Shown here piece after piece: positions 20,955-30,573 of a DNA stretch of 64,000 nucleotides. The notes beneath the pieces were generated by a model. That model made no database searches and was not told the DNA's origin. It was given only the letters and a program-made list of their open reading frames with translations. The position numbers were made by a program, and so were the translations under genes. The stretch is from Methylobacterium currus (lineage in GTDB: Bacteria; Pseudomonadota; Alphaproteobacteria; Rhizobiales; Beijerinckiaceae): positions 3,779,501 to 3,843,500 of the forward strand of contig NZ_CP028843.1 of assembly GCF_003058325.1 (NCBI RefSeq), in the 5' to 3' direction. The stretch's first letter is position 1; every line of letters begins with the position of its first letter.

Positions 20955-21398
20955 ATGGGCATGGCCTCCGGAGCGGCACAGGGCGGCGGGCGCCGTCGGC
21001 GCGGCCGGCGGGGCGGCGCGATCAACGAGATCAACATGACGCCGTTCATCGACGTCGTGCTGGTGCTCCTGATCATCTTCATGGTCGCCGCGCCGATGAT
21101 GACCGTCGGCGTGCCTCTCGACCTGCCGCAGACCAAGGCGGCGCCGCTCAACCAGGACTCGAAGCCGGTCACCCTCTCGATCCGCCAGACCGGCCAGGTT
21201 TTCCTCGGCGAGGACGAGCTCTCCGACGACACCATCGTCTCCAAGCTCTCGGCCACCGCCAAGGACGGCTTCGAGGAGCGGGTCTTCGTGCGCGGCGACA
21301 AGCGGGTCGATTACGGCCGGGTCGCCCAGGTGATGGCGATCGTGACGAGCGGCGGCTTCAAGAAGGTCGCCCTCGTGACCGAGCCCGACCAGCGTTAG
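20955..21398 (+). CDS. tolR: Tol-Pal proton channel subunit TolR
   Basis: ExbD/TolR family protein of 147 residues: short basic N-terminus, one membrane helix (about 31-51) beginning INEINMTPFIDVVLVLLIIF with the conserved proton-path Asp, and a periplasmic domain. An in-frame TTG at 20946 directly abuts the AGGAAGGA ribosome site, so the ATG at 20955 is the better start. It works with TolQ and TolA. Confidence 0.95.
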   Translation: MGMASGAAQGGGRRRRGRRGGAINEINMTPFIDVVLVLLIIFMVAAPMMTVGVPLDLPQTKAAPLNQDSKPVTLSIRQTGQVFLGEDELSDDTIVSKLSATAKDGFEERVFVRGDKRVDYGRVAQVMAIVTSGGFKKVALVTEPDQR

Positions 21399-21414
21399 TA
21401 GGGCGGGGTTCTCC

Positions 21415-22950
21415 GTGGTGTTTCCCTTCGACAGGTCCGAGCCCGGCGTCTGGGTCTCGGCCGGCGCGCACGTGGTGCTGATCGGGCTGGCGCTGTTCGC
21501 CGCCGCCTCGCACGTGCTGCCGCAGGCCGAGGAGGGCGTGCCGGTCGAGGTCATCACCGAGAACCAGTTCTCGGAGCTGACCAAGGGCCAGCGCGACGGC
21601 GAGGCCCCGGCCAAGAGCCCGCGCGCCGACCGGGTCGCCGACAAGCAGCAGGAGAACGACCCCGGCGAGGCCAAGACCAACGTCCCGACGCCCCCGACGC
21701 GCCCGCCGGAGATGAAGGTCGCCAACGCCGAGGAGATGCCGGTGCCGCCCCTGCGCCCGGCCCTCGAGCAGCCCGAGCCGCCCCCGATGCCGCCCGCGCG
21801 CCCCGACACCGCGAAGGCCGATGCCGAGAAGGCCGCCGCCGCGAAGGCCAAGGCGGAGGCCGAGGCGCGCGCCGAAGCCAAGGCCGAGGCGGAGCGCGAG
21901 GCCAAGGAGGCGGCGAAGGAAGCCGCGAAGGAAGCGGCTCGCGAGGCTGCCAAGGAAGCCGCAAAGGAAGCCGCGAAGGCTGCCGCCAAGGCGGCGGCCG
22001 AGAAGGCGGCTGCGGCCGCGGCGAAAGCCGCTGCCGAGAAGGCTGCCGCCGAGAAGGCCGAGGCCGAGGCGATCCGGCGCGAGGAACTGGCCGAGGCCAA
22101 GGCCGCGGCCGAGAAGGCGGCTGCCGACAAGGCCGCCGCGAAGGCGAAGGCCGAAGCCAAGGCTCGCGCCGAGGCCGAGGCGAAGGCGCGTGCGGAAGCC
22201 AAGGCGGAGGCGGAGGCCGAGGCGAAGGCCCGTGCCGAGGCCAAGGCCCAGGCGGACGCCAAGGCGAAGGCCGAGGCCAGGGCTCAGGCCGAGGCCAAGG
22301 CGCGCGCGGAAGCCAAGGCCGAAGCGGAGGCCAAGGCCCAGGCGGAAGCCGAGGCGAAGGCCCAGGCCAAGGCGGAGGCCGACGCCAGGGCCCACGCCGC
22401 CGCGGAAGCGAAGGCGAAGGCCGAGGCCGCCGCGAAGGCCAAGGCCGTGGCGGACGCGAAGGCCAAGGCCGCCGCCGAGGCCAAGGCCCGGCGCCAGGCC
22501 GAGCTCGCCGAGAAGTTCAATTCGGGCGCGATCCGCGACGTGCTGGCGGCGCACGGACCCTCGCACGCCACCGGCGCCACCGGCCGCGAGGTGCAGCGCA
22601 CCGCGGCCCTCGGCGCCGCCACCGGCACGTCGCAGCGCCTCAACCCGAGCCAGCGCGACGCCCTGGTCGGCCTGCTGCAGCAGCAGATCGAGCGCTGCTA
22701 CTCCGCGCCCCCCGGCGCCGCGCAGGGCATCGTGCTGCCGCAGCTCGACATCCGCCTGAACCCCGACGGGTCCCTCACCACCGATCCGCGCATCCTGCGG
22801 GCCGGCGGCAGCGCGGTCGATCGCTCGATCGCCGAGGCCGCGGTGCGGGCTGTGCGGCGCTGCGCGCCGTTCCGCATCCCGTCCCAGTACGCCCCGTTCT
22901 ACAACGATTGGCGGGTCATCAACGCGGAGTTCGAGCTGCCGCGGGCCTGA
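21415..22950 (+). CDS. tolA: Tol-Pal energy transducer TolA
   Basis: Spans the periplasm and links the TolQR motor to Pal/TolB at the outer membrane. The 511 residues divide into an N-terminal membrane helix (about 12-32), a Pro-rich segment (about 95-130), a very long Ala/Lys/Glu heptad-rich helix (about 135-365), and a C-terminal TolA/TonB-like domain (about 415-511) with two Cys residues, in ERCYSAPPG and VRRCAPFRI. The helix is built from repeats such as AEAKAKAEA; the matching DNA is a long degenerate GCC/GAG/AAG repeat (about 21815-22500). Start GTG at 21415. Confidence 0.95.
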   Translation: MVFPFDRSEPGVWVSAGAHVVLIGLALFAAASHVLPQAEEGVPVEVITENQFSELTKGQRDGEAPAKSPRADRVADKQQENDPGEAKTNVPTPPTRPPEMKVANAEEMPVPPLRPALEQPEPPPMPPARPDTAKADAEKAAAAKAKAEAEARAEAKAEAEREAKEAAKEAAKEAAREAAKEAAKEAAKAAAKAAAEKAAAAAAKAAAEKAAAEKAEAEAIRREELAEAKAAAEKAAADKAAAKAKAEAKARAEAEAKARAEAKAEAEAEAKARAEAKAQADAKAKAEARAQAEAKARAEAKAEAEAKAQAEAEAKAQAKAEADARAHAAAEAKAKAEAAAKAKAVADAKAKAAAEAKARRQAELAEKFNSGAIRDVLAAHGPSHATGATGREVQRTAALGAATGTSQRLNPSQRDALVGLLQQQIERCYSAPPGAAQGIVLPQLDIRLNPDGSLTTDPRILRAGGSAVDRSIAEAAVRAVRRCAPFRIPSQYAPFYNDWRVINAEFELPRA

Positions 22951-22995
22951 CGATCCTCACGCCGCTTGCTTCACCCCACGACGGACGTCCCCTCC

Positions 22996-24336
22996 ATGCA
23001 CTCCCCCTCGCGATTGCGTCACGCGCTCGCCGCTGTCCTGTGGCTGTGCCTCGCCGCCGGCCTCGTCTCGGGCTTCCCCGACACCGCGCAGGCGCAGCTC
23101 AACCTGCGCATCGGGCCCGGCGGCGCCTTCCAGCCGATGCCGATCGCCATCGCCGACTTCTCCGGCGATCCGAGCCTCGGCCCGACCCTGTCGGGTATCG
23201 TGACCAACAACCTGAAGCGCTCCGGCTATTTCACCCCGGTCGAGAAGGCGCGCTTCCCCGAGAACCCGAATTTCGACGCCGCGCCGAATTTTTCCGCCTG
23301 GAAGGACACCGGCGTGCAGGGCCTGGTCACCGGCCGGGTCACCCGCGACGGGTCGGGCCGGCTCAAGGCCGAGTTCCGCCTGTGGGACGTGCTGTCGGGC
23401 CAGCAGATGATCGGCCAGCAATATGCGGGCGACGGCGCCAATGCGCGCCGCATGGGCCACCTGATCTCGGACGCGGTCTACACCAAGATCACCGGCATCG
23501 GCGGCTTCTTCGACACCCGCGTCGCCTTCGTCGACGAATCGGGCTCGAAGGAGCACCGCCGCAAGCGCCTCGCCATCATGGACCAGGACGGCGCCAACGT
23601 GCGCTACCTGACGAGCGGCGAGGCCTCGGTGGTGGCGCCGCGCTACTCGCCCTCGACGCAGGACATCACCTACATGTCCCAGGTCACCGGCCAGCAGCCG
23701 CGGGTGCAGGTGATCAACCTCTCGACCGGCTCCCGGCAGGTGATCCCGACCAATGCCGAGATGAGCACCAGCCCGCGCTTCTCGCCGGACGGGCGCCGCC
23801 TGGTGATGAGCGACCAGGACGGCGGCAATGCCAGCATCTACGTGATGGACCTCGCCTCCAAGGCGCAGACCCGGATCACCAACGCCAACGCCATCGACAC
23901 CTCGCCGTCCTTCTCGCCGGACGGGCGCGAGATCGTGTTCGAATCCGACCGCGGCGGCCAGCAGCAGATCTACATCATGGGCGCCGACGGCTCGAATCCG
24001 CGCCGCCTGTCCTTCGGCGACGGCTCGGCCTCGCAGCCGGCCTGGTCGCCGCGGGGCGACTACATCGCCTTCACGCGGCAGCGGAAGGGCTCGTTCTCGA
24101 TCTGCATCATGAAGCCCGACGGCAGCGGGGAGCGGGTGCTGACGGAAGGGTTTCACAACGAGGGCCCGACCTGGGCGCCGAACGGCCAGTACCTGATCTT
24201 CTTCCGCGATCCCGGCGGCCAGGCCGGCGGCAAGCTCTACATGGTCGACATCACCGGCAAGGTCGAGCAGCCGGTTCCGACCCCGTCCTACGCCTCCGAC
24301 CCGACCTGGTCGCCGCTGATCGATCCTCAGCGGTGA
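22996..24336 (+). CDS. tolB: Tol-Pal beta-propeller protein TolB
   Basis: Periplasmic protein of 446 residues. A signal peptide (to about residue 33, ending AQAQ) precedes the N-terminal domain (ADFSGDPSLGPTLSGIVTNN) and a six-bladed propeller with repeated SPDGRxxVMSDQDG-type blades. TolB binds Pal and TolA. The gene follows tolA after 45 bases. pal and ybgF/cpoB, which often follow, are absent: a hairpin and a convergent degP gene come next. Confidence 0.96.
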   Translation: MHSPSRLRHALAAVLWLCLAAGLVSGFPDTAQAQLNLRIGPGGAFQPMPIAIADFSGDPSLGPTLSGIVTNNLKRSGYFTPVEKARFPENPNFDAAPNFSAWKDTGVQGLVTGRVTRDGSGRLKAEFRLWDVLSGQQMIGQQYAGDGANARRMGHLISDAVYTKITGIGGFFDTRVAFVDESGSKEHRRKRLAIMDQDGANVRYLTSGEASVVAPRYSPSTQDITYMSQVTGQQPRVQVINLSTGSRQVIPTNAEMSTSPRFSPDGRRLVMSDQDGGNASIYVMDLASKAQTRITNANAIDTSPSFSPDGREIVFESDRGGQQQIYIMGADGSNPRRLSFGDGSASQPAWSPRGDYIAFTRQRKGSFSICIMKPDGSGERVLTEGFHNEGPTWAPNGQYLIFFRDPGGQAGGKLYMVDITGKVEQPVPTPSYASDPTWSPLIDPQR

Positions 24337-24691
24337 GGAAGAGGGCCGGCCTGAGAAAGGCCGGCTCGCCGAAGCGTGTTCACGACTTTGCCCAGTCTAA
24401 ACTCACCCCGCCTCGACCTCGTCCGTGAGATCGAGAGCGGGGTGAATGTCTTGAAGCGTCCTCGCCGTCATTCTCGGGCTCGCCGAAAGGCGAGAACCCG
24501 GGATCCATCGCCTCCGGCGTCGGAGGAAGAGGCGGTCAGCGTTCCGCTTCATCCTGAAACGTCAGCGGCGATAGATCTCGGGTTCCCCTGCGCAGCCCCG
24601 GGACGACGAAGCGAGAGTCGATACGCTCGAAGCAGATCGAACGGGCACCGTGACGCGCGGCGAGTGCAAAGACCCGCCGCGCGACGACCTG
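24337..24691. other. Convergent intergenic region with hairpins
   Basis: About 355 bases between tolB and degP. A hairpin at 24345-24365 (GCCGGCCT, loop GAGAA, AGGCCGGC) starts 8 bases after the tolB stop and is the probable terminator of the tol run. A second stem-loop near 24470-24500 (TCTCGGGCTCGCC and GGCGAGAACCCG) resembles a dispersed intergenic repeat. No gene is seen, so pal is not hidden here. Confidence 0.6.
24345..24365 (+). terminator. Probable terminator of the tol gene run
   Basis: Perfect 8-bp arms GCCGGCCT and AGGCCGGC around GAGAA, 8 bases after the tolB stop codon. There is no U-tract, so termination could need Rho. Confidence 0.55.
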
Positions 24692-26209
24692 CTACTCCAG
24701 GCTCAGCGCCACGAACCGCACCTCACCCTCCTTGTTGGAGACGAGGAGCAGCGCCGACTTGCGGCCGTCCTTCTTGATCTGGTCGATGCGGCGGGTGACG
24801 TCGGCGGGGGAGTTCACCGCCTCCTGGCCCACCTCGACGATCACGTCGCCCGGCTGGATGCGCTTGTCGGCGGCGTTGGAGTTCGGGTCGACCCGGGTGA
24901 CCAGCACGCCCTTGACGCTGTCCTTCACCCCGAAGCGCTTGCGCGCCTCGTCCGAGAGGCCCGTGAGGTTGAGGCCGAGGGCCTGGCGCGTGACGTCGGC
25001 CTCCGGCTGCGGCCGGCTGAGGTTCGACTGCTGCTGCGGCTTGTCGCTGTCCTCCAGGCGGCCGAGGGTGACCTGCTTGGTCTGCTCCTGGCCCTTGCGG
25101 ATCGTCGTCACGTCGACGACCTTGCCGACCGGGGTCGAGGCGACGATGCGGGGCAGGTCGCTCGAGCTCTTGACCTCCACGCCGTTGAACTTGGTGATCA
25201 CGTCGCCGACCTCGAGGCCGGCGGTCTTGGCCGGACCCTTGTCGTCGACGCCGGCGATCAGCGCGCCGCGGCCGCCGCCCTTGAGGCCCAGAGCCTCGGC
25301 GGTGGTGTCGTCGACGTTCTGGATCCGCACGCCGAGCCAGCCGCGCCGCACCTCGCCGAACTGGCGCAGCTGGTCGATCACCGGGCCGGCGGTGGCGGTC
25401 GGGACCGCGAAGCCGATGCCGACCGAGCCGCCGGTCGGCGACAGGATCGCCGTGTTGATGCCGATCACCTCGCCGTTCATGTTGAACAGCGGACCGCCGG
25501 AATTGCCCTTGTTGATGGCCGCGTCGGTCTGGATGTAGTTGTCGTAGGGGCCGGACTCGATGTTGCGGCCCCGGGCCGAGACGATGCCGGCCGAGACCGA
25601 GCCGCCGAGGCCGAACGGGTTGCCGATCGCGATCACCCAGTCGCCCGGCCGCATCTTGTCGGAATCGCCGAGCGGCACCGCCTTCAGAGGCCGGTCCGGG
25701 TCGGGCTTCACCCGCAGCACCGCGAGGTCGATCTTCGAGTCCTTGCCGATGATCTCGGCCTTCAGCTTGCGGCCGTCATGCAGGATCACCTGGATGTCGT
25801 TGGCGTCGCCGATGACGTGGTTGTTGGTGACCACGATGCCGGACGAGTCGATGATGAAGCCGGAGCCCAGCGAGTTCGAGCGGCGCGGCGCCCGCGGCTG
25901 GCTCTCGCCGCCGCCTTGACCGCCACCTTGGCCGCGGCGGTTGAAGAATTCCTCGAAGAGATCCTCGAAGGGGGTGCCCTGCGGCAGCTGCGGCAGGGTG
26001 CGGCCGCGCGCTTCCACGGTGGTGGACGCCGAGATGTTCACCACCGCGTCGGTCACCTGCTCGGCGAGGTCGGCCAGCGATTCGGGCCCCTTGGCCAGGG
26101 CGACGCCCGGCAGCGCCGCGGTGCCGACGGACAGGGCCAGGAGAGCACCGGCGAGGGCGGGCAGGCGCCGTCTCGCGAAGGCGGGGTTACGGCGCGAGGA
26201 AGCGGCCAT
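24692..26209 (-). CDS. degP: Periplasmic serine protease Do (DegP/HtrA)
   Basis: Envelope quality-control protease/chaperone of 505 residues. The signal peptide covers about residues 1-39 (cut near GVALAKG). The trypsin-like domain carries the triad His131 (TNNHVIG), Asp161 (SKIDLAVL) and Ser237 (GNSGGP). Two PDZ domains follow at about 265-360 and 395-490. A Gly/Gln-rich loop lies near residues 92-103. The frame ends at 24692. It is the last gene of a minus-strand neighbourhood with DUF2065 and hflKC, a frequent alphaproteobacterial order. Confidence 0.95.
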   Translation of the reverse strand: MAASSRRNPAFARRRLPALAGALLALSVGTAALPGVALAKGPESLADLAEQVTDAVVNISASTTVEARGRTLPQLPQGTPFEDLFEEFFNRRGQGGGQGGGESQPRAPRRSNSLGSGFIIDSSGIVVTNNHVIGDANDIQVILHDGRKLKAEIIGKDSKIDLAVLRVKPDPDRPLKAVPLGDSDKMRPGDWVIAIGNPFGLGGSVSAGIVSARGRNIESGPYDNYIQTDAAINKGNSGGPLFNMNGEVIGINTAILSPTGGSVGIGFAVPTATAGPVIDQLRQFGEVRRGWLGVRIQNVDDTTAEALGLKGGGRGALIAGVDDKGPAKTAGLEVGDVITKFNGVEVKSSSDLPRIVASTPVGKVVDVTTIRKGQEQTKQVTLGRLEDSDKPQQQSNLSRPQPEADVTRQALGLNLTGLSDEARKRFGVKDSVKGVLVTRVDPNSNAADKRIQPGDVIVEVGQEAVNSPADVTRRIDQIKKDGRKSALLLVSNKEGEVRFVALSLE

Positions 26210-26388
26210 CAGGGAACCTCGTTGGGCAGGATCGTCGTCAAAACGGTTCGGCCCGGCGCGAGAGCAGGGAGCGTCATGTCGCCCCCGTCCACCTCGCCCG
26301 GGCAGCCCCCGGCGACCGGGCCGGGAGCGTTCCTTAAGATCGTCTCCCAGCGGACCGGTTCAAGTCCCGGCAAGCCGACGGACGCGCC

Positions 26389-26583
26389 TCAGCCGAGGAG
26401 CAGGCGGACGACACCGACCACGACGACCCCGGCGGCGGCCGAGAGGAGGCCGACGAGGCGCATCCGCTCCATCGGGGTCTGCGACGCCTCCTGCATCGCC
26501 CGGCGCATCGCTGCCGGGAAGGCGGCGCAGAGCAGGCCCTCGATGGCCAGCGCCAGGCCGAGGGCGGCGACGAGATCCTTCAC
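26389..26583 (-). CDS. DUF2065 small membrane protein (YjeT-like)
   Basis: Protein of 64 residues with two membrane helices (about 4-24 and 43-63) separated by a basic loop with PAAMRRAMQEASQTPMERMRLVG. The length and the central PxxMRRAMxE pattern fit the DUF2065/YjeT family, regularly found beside hflKC. Its role is not established; proximity to HflKC and DegP suggests a link to membrane protein quality control (inference). Confidence 0.85.
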   Translation of the reverse strand: MKDLVAALGLALAIEGLLCAAFPAAMRRAMQEASQTPMERMRLVGLLSAAAGVVVVGVVRLLLG

Positions 26584-26700
26584 GGCAGGAAACCGCGCGG
26601 GCGCCCGCGGACGGCTCCCGACGCCTCTTCTGTTCCCCCCTCAGGTCGCATCTTGTCGTTCTCCGCGGCACGGCCGACCGGCGTGGCCCACCGTCACAAA

Positions 26701-26726
26701 AGCGCGCCCCGCCGGGGCGGGGCGCT
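26701..26726 (-). terminator. Terminator downstream of hflKC
   Basis: Read on the minus strand, a GC-rich stem (GGCGGGGCG paired with CGCCCCGCC) is followed by TTTTG. It begins about 45 bases after the hflC stop codon. It separates hflKC from DUF2065-degP, which therefore likely has its own promoter. Confidence 0.6.
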
Positions 26727-26770
26727 GGGGTATCGTCGGCGTGTCTCCGCCTCGGCGGAGGGGCGCCGGC

Positions 26771-27691
26771 CTACTGGCCGGCGGCCGGGGCCGCGGCAGG
26801 GCGAGCCCGACCCTGCGGGTCGTTGAAGTAGCGGAAGAACTCCGAGCCGGGGCTGATCACCAGCCGGGTCTCGGGCCCGCTCAGGCCCTTCTCGTAGGCC
26901 TGCATCGAGCGATAGAAGGCGAAGAAGTCCGGATCCTGCCCGAAGGCCTCGGCGAGGATGCGGTTGCGGTCCGCCTCGCCCTGGCCGCGAAGCTGGTCCG
27001 CCTTCTGGTTCGCCTCGGCGATGAGCACCGTCACGTCGCGGTCGGCCTTGGCCTTGATGGTGGCCGCCACCTGGGCGCCGTTGGCGCGCAGGTCCGCCGC
27101 CTCGCGCTCGCGCTCGGTGCGCATGCGCTGGTAGACCGCCTGGGAGTTGGCCGCCGGCAGGTCGACGCGGGTCAGGCGCAGGTCGATGATCTCGATGCCG
27201 AGATTCTTGGCCTGCCGGTTCACCTCCTCCTGGATGCGGTTCATCAGGGCCTCGCGCTGGGTGCGCACGATGGCGTCCCGCGAGGCGCTGGCCAGCACGT
27301 TGCGCATCGCCGCGTTGGTGAAGCTGCCCAGCCGCTGGTTGGCGACCTGGACGTTGTTCACCGACTGGTAGAAGCGCAGGGGATCGCTGATCTTGTAGCG
27401 GGCGAAGGCATCGACCTCGAGGTTCTGGCGGTCGGCCGAGAGTACGGTCTGCACCGGCAGGTCGAGGTCGAGCAGCCGCTTCTCGAACAGCGTCACGCTC
27501 TCGAAGAACGGCAGCTTGAAGTACAGGCCCGGCTTGTCGGTGCCGGCCTGGTTCAGCACGGTGCGCACGCGGCCGAACTGCAGCACCAGGGCCTGCTGGG
27601 TCTGGCTCACCGTGAAGGCCGAGGCATAGATCAGCACCAGGACGAGGGCGCCGAGGACGACGAGGCCGGTGCGAAGCGCGTTGCCGTTCAT
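26771..27691 (-). CDS. hflC: FtsH modulator HflC
   Basis: SPFH/band-7 protein (306 aa) that with HflK forms a membrane cage around the FtsH protease. One N-terminal membrane helix at about residues 8-28, then the band-7 domain (VSQTQQALVLQFGRV..., LPFFESVTLFEKRLLDLDLPVQTV) and a long helical region (MRTEREREAADLRANGAQ). The C-terminus is Pro/Ala-rich. Start ATG at 27691 overlaps the hflK stop by 4 bases (ATGA), indicating coupled translation. A much longer open frame continues upstream but lies inside hflK in another frame. Confidence 0.95.
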   Translation of the reverse strand: MNGNALRTGLVVLGALVLVLIYASAFTVSQTQQALVLQFGRVRTVLNQAGTDKPGLYFKLPFFESVTLFEKRLLDLDLPVQTVLSADRQNLEVDAFARYKISDPLRFYQSVNNVQVANQRLGSFTNAAMRNVLASASRDAIVRTQREALMNRIQEEVNRQAKNLGIEIIDLRLTRVDLPAANSQAVYQRMRTEREREAADLRANGAQVAATIKAKADRDVTVLIAEANQKADQLRGQGEADRNRILAEAFGQDPDFFAFYRSMQAYEKGLSGPETRLVISPGSEFFRYFNDPQGRARPAAAPAAGQ

Positions 27692-28899
27692 CGCGCGCTC
27701 CCCTGGGCCGGACGGGCGGTCGTGGTGAAGTCCTGCAAGGGCAGGACCGGCAGCACCCCTGCAGCCGTCGCGCCGGCGCCGGCGCCGGCGGTGCCGCCCT
27801 GGTCGATGATCACCTTGTTCACGCCGCCCAGAACCTTCTCCATCGTGTCGAGGAACATGCGCTCGCGGGAGACCGCGGGCGAGAGCTTGTAGGATTCGTA
27901 GACCTCGCGGAAGCGCGCGGCCTGGCCGGTCGCCTCGGCGGTGGCCTGCGACTTGAAGGCCTCCGCCTGCTGCATCACCTGCGAGGACCGTCCCCGGGCC
28001 TCGGGCACCACGCGGCTGGCATAGGTCTCGGCCTCGTTGCGGGCGCGGGCCGCGTCCTGCTGGGCCGCGTTCACGTCGACGAAGGCCTGGCGCACCTCCG
28101 ACGGCGGGCTGACGCCCTGGAGCTGGACCACGTTGATCAGCACGCCGGCGCCGTAGGAATCGAGCGCCTTCTGGATGATCTGCTGCACCTCCTGCGCCAC
28201 GCTCGACTGCTCGGTGGTCAGGATCGCCTGGATCTGGCGCCGGCCCACCACCTCGCGCATCGCGCTCTCGGCCACCGACTTGATGGTGCCCTCGGGATTC
28301 TGGAGGTTGAACACGAAATCCTCGGCCTTGGCCGGGTTCACGCGCCACTGCACGTCGAAATCGAGGTCGACGATGTTGTCGTCGCCGGTGAGCATCAGGC
28401 TCTCCTCCGGCACGTCCCGGGAGCGCTGGGCGCCGACGCCCGAGCGGTAGCCGACCTGGATGCTGCGCGACTCGCCGACATTCGGCCTCACCACCGCGCC
28501 GACCGGGTAGGGGAAGTTCCAGCGCAGGCCCTCGCCGGACTGGCCGGTATAGCGGCCGAACACCGTGTTGATGCCGACCTGGCTCGGCAGCACCGTGTAC
28601 CAGCCGGTCATCAGCCACAGCACCAGCACGACCAGCACCGCCAGCACCGCACCCTTGGTGCCGACCGAGCCGCCGCCGGGGATCAGGGTCTTGAGCCGGT
28701 CCTGGCTGCGGCGCAGCAGGTCCTCGAGGTCCGGCGGCTGGTTGCCGCCGCCCGAGCCGCCGCCGCCCCAGGGGCCGCCGCCTCCGCCGCCGGAACCACT
28801 GCCCCAGGGACCGCCGCTATTGCCGCCGCGATTGCCCCAGGGACCACCCCCGTTGCCGCCGCCACCGCCACTGCCGCCGCTCTGATTGCTCCAAGGCAT
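27688..28899 (-). CDS. hflK: FtsH modulator HflK
   Basis: SPFH-domain partner of HflC (403 aa). A Gly/Pro/Trp-rich cytoplasmic tail (residues 1-55, repeats of GGGGPWG) precedes a membrane helix (about 80-102) and the band-7 domain (VLPSQVGINTVFGRYTGQ... , LMLTGDDNIVDLDFDVQWRV). The Gly-rich tail is normal for HflK. ATG at 28899 is chosen because MPWSNQ starts the family; 60 codons of open frame upstream are unrelated. Confidence 0.95.
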   Translation of the reverse strand: MPWSNQSGGSGGGGGNGGGPWGNRGGNSGGPWGSGSGGGGGGPWGGGGSGGGNQPPDLEDLLRRSQDRLKTLIPGGGSVGTKGAVLAVLVVLVLWLMTGWYTVLPSQVGINTVFGRYTGQSGEGLRWNFPYPVGAVVRPNVGESRSIQVGYRSGVGAQRSRDVPEESLMLTGDDNIVDLDFDVQWRVNPAKAEDFVFNLQNPEGTIKSVAESAMREVVGRRQIQAILTTEQSSVAQEVQQIIQKALDSYGAGVLINVVQLQGVSPPSEVRQAFVDVNAAQQDAARARNEAETYASRVVPEARGRSSQVMQQAEAFKSQATAEATGQAARFREVYESYKLSPAVSRERMFLDTMEKVLGGVNKVIIDQGGTAGAGAGATAAGVLPVLPLQDFTTTARPAQGSAR

Positions 28900-29121
28900 G
28901 CTCGCCCACGTCCTTTCCCGGCCGGCACGCCCCGCGCTGTCTCTCGCGTCCCGCGCGGCACTCGCATTGCTCTGGTCTCGGTCCCTTGCGATATCGGCCG
29001 AGCCCCACGCGAAAGCAACCACCGGCGCCGACCGAATTCTCAAGGTTTCTGCGGGCTCGCGGGAGTTCCATCGCCGCACCCCGGACCTTGAGATGGTTTC
29101 CTCGTCTCGGACGTATCGGGC

Positions 29122-29616
29122 TCAGGGAGCCCGCGCGAGGGTCACGAACCGGAATCCGTGCTCGTCCTCGGGGCCGGCCGGATGCGCCTCCGCGGCGACC
29201 TCGCGGAACTCCGCCGGGATCGCGGGAAAGCGCGCATCGCCCTCGGGCGCCGCGTCGACCTCGGTGAGGTGGATCCGGTCGGCATGCGGCAGGGCGAGGG
29301 CGTAGATCTCGGACCCGCCCGCCACCATCACCTCCCCCGCCGAGCCTGCGAGCCGCAGGGCGTCGTCCCACCCGGCCGCCCGCTCGGTGCCGGGCGCCTC
29401 CCAGGCGGGATCCCGGGTCAGCACGATCACCCGCCGTCCCGGAAGCGGCCGGCCGATCGAGTCCCAGGTCTTGCGCCCCATCACCACCGGCTTGCCCATG
29501 GTGAGGGCGCGGAAGCGCCGCAGGTCGCTGCGCAGGCGCCAGATCAGCGCGTTGTCGCGGCCGATGACGCCGTTCTTCGCGACGGCGGCGATCAGGGTGA
29601 CGAGGGGCGGCGCCAT
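29122..29616 (-). CDS. folA: Dihydrofolate reductase
   Basis: Reduces dihydrofolate to tetrahydrofolate with NADPH (164 aa). Typical blocks: IAAVAKNGVIGRDNALIWRL (Met20-loop region), TMGKPVVMGRKTWDSIGRPLPGR, and VAGGSEIYALAL. It starts 2 bases after the thyA stop, so the two are one operon. Their coupling makes sense because ThyA makes the dihydrofolate that FolA recycles. Confidence 0.96.
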   Translation of the reverse strand: MAPPLVTLIAAVAKNGVIGRDNALIWRLRSDLRRFRALTMGKPVVMGRKTWDSIGRPLPGRRVIVLTRDPAWEAPGTERAAGWDDALRLAGSAGEVMVAGGSEIYALALPHADRIHLTEVDAAPEGDARFPAIPAEFREVAAEAHPAGPEDEHGFRFVTLARAP

Positions 29617-29618
29617 CC

Positions 29619-30413
29619 TCAGACCGCCACCGGCGCCCGGATCGCCGGGTGCGGGTCGTAGCCCTCGATGCTGATGTCGTCGTAGCGGAAATCGAACAGC
29701 GAGCGCACCGACGGATCGAGGCGCAGCCGCGGGAGCGGGCGGATGTCGCGGGCGAGCTGCTCGCGGGCCTGGGCGATGTGGTTGGAATAGAGATGCGCGT
29801 CGCCCAGCGTATGGACGAAGTCCCCGGGGGTGAGGTCCAGCACCTGCGCCATCATGTGGGTGAGGAGCGCGTAGGAAGCGATGTTGAACGGCACGCCCAG
29901 GAAGGCGTCGGCCGAGCGCTGGTAGAGCTGGAGCGAGAGCCGCCCGTCGGCGACGTAGAACTGGAACAGGCAGTGGCAGGGCGCGAGCGCCATGCGGTCG
30001 AGGTCGGCCGGGTTCCAGGCCGAGACGACGAGGCGGCGCGAATCGGGATTGCGGCGGATCTCGTCGAGCACCCAGGCGATCTGGTCGACGCTGCCGCCGT
30101 CGGGCTTGGCCCAGGAGCGCCATTGCCGGCCGTAGACGGGGCCGAGATCGCCGTGCTCGTCGGCCCACTCGTCCCAGATCGTCACGCCGTTCGATTGCAG
30201 GTAGGCGACGTTGGTGTCGCCCGCGAGGAACCACAAGAGCTCGTGGATGATCGACTTCAGGTGCAGCCGCTTCGTCGTCACGAGCGGGAATCCCTCGGCG
30301 AGGTCGAAGCGCATCTGATGGCCGAACACCGAGAGGGTGCCGGTCCCGGTGCGATCGTGCTTCTCGACGCCGTCGTCGAGGATGCGCTGGAGGAGGGCGT
30401 GGTAGGGGCGCAT
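29619..30413 (-). CDS. thyA: Thymidylate synthase
   Basis: Methylates dUMP to dTMP using methylene-tetrahydrofolate. At 264 residues it has the same length as the E. coli enzyme, with the catalytic Cys146 in [14 protein letters not shown] and the folate/dUMP blocks [20 protein letters not shown] and [21 protein letters not shown]. The ATG at 30413 is 9 bases from a GGAGG site; an ATG 3 codons earlier directly abuts that site and is less likely. First gene of the thyA-folA pair. Confidence 0.96.
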   Translation of the reverse strand: MRPYHALLQRILDDGVEKHDRTGTGTLSVFGHQMRFDLAEGFPLVTTKRLHLKSIIHELLWFLAGDTNVAYLQSNGVTIWDEWADEHGDLGPVYGRQWRSWAKPDGGSVDQIAWVLDEIRRNPDSRRLVVSAWNPADLDRMALAPCHCLFQFYVADGRLSLQLYQRSADAFLGVPFNIASYALLTHMMAQVLDLTPGDFVHTLGDAHLYSNHIAQAREQLARDIRPLPRLRLDPSVRSLFDFRYDDISIEGYDPHPAIRAPVAV

Positions 30414-30573
30414 GGCGGACATCCTCCGCGTGAAAACGGCCCGGGGCGCCGCGCGGCGCCCGGCGGGCTCCCATTGGCCTATGCCCGGGGGGAGAGACGG
30501 TTCCCCTCCCCGGTCACGGTGCCCAGCAGGATAACGCGTCCCAGGCCGGAATCGCAGCGCCCGGAGGCGTGAT

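Noticed and set aside
21815..22500. Long GCC/GAG/AAG repeat as a mobile or satellite element
   Set aside because: It encodes the regular Ala/Lys/Glu helix of TolA.
24650..27892. A 1080-codon open frame on the plus strand
   Set aside because: It lies antisense to degP, DUF2065 and hflKC; its translation is Arg/Gly/His-rich with no motifs. Long antisense frames are expected at this GC content.
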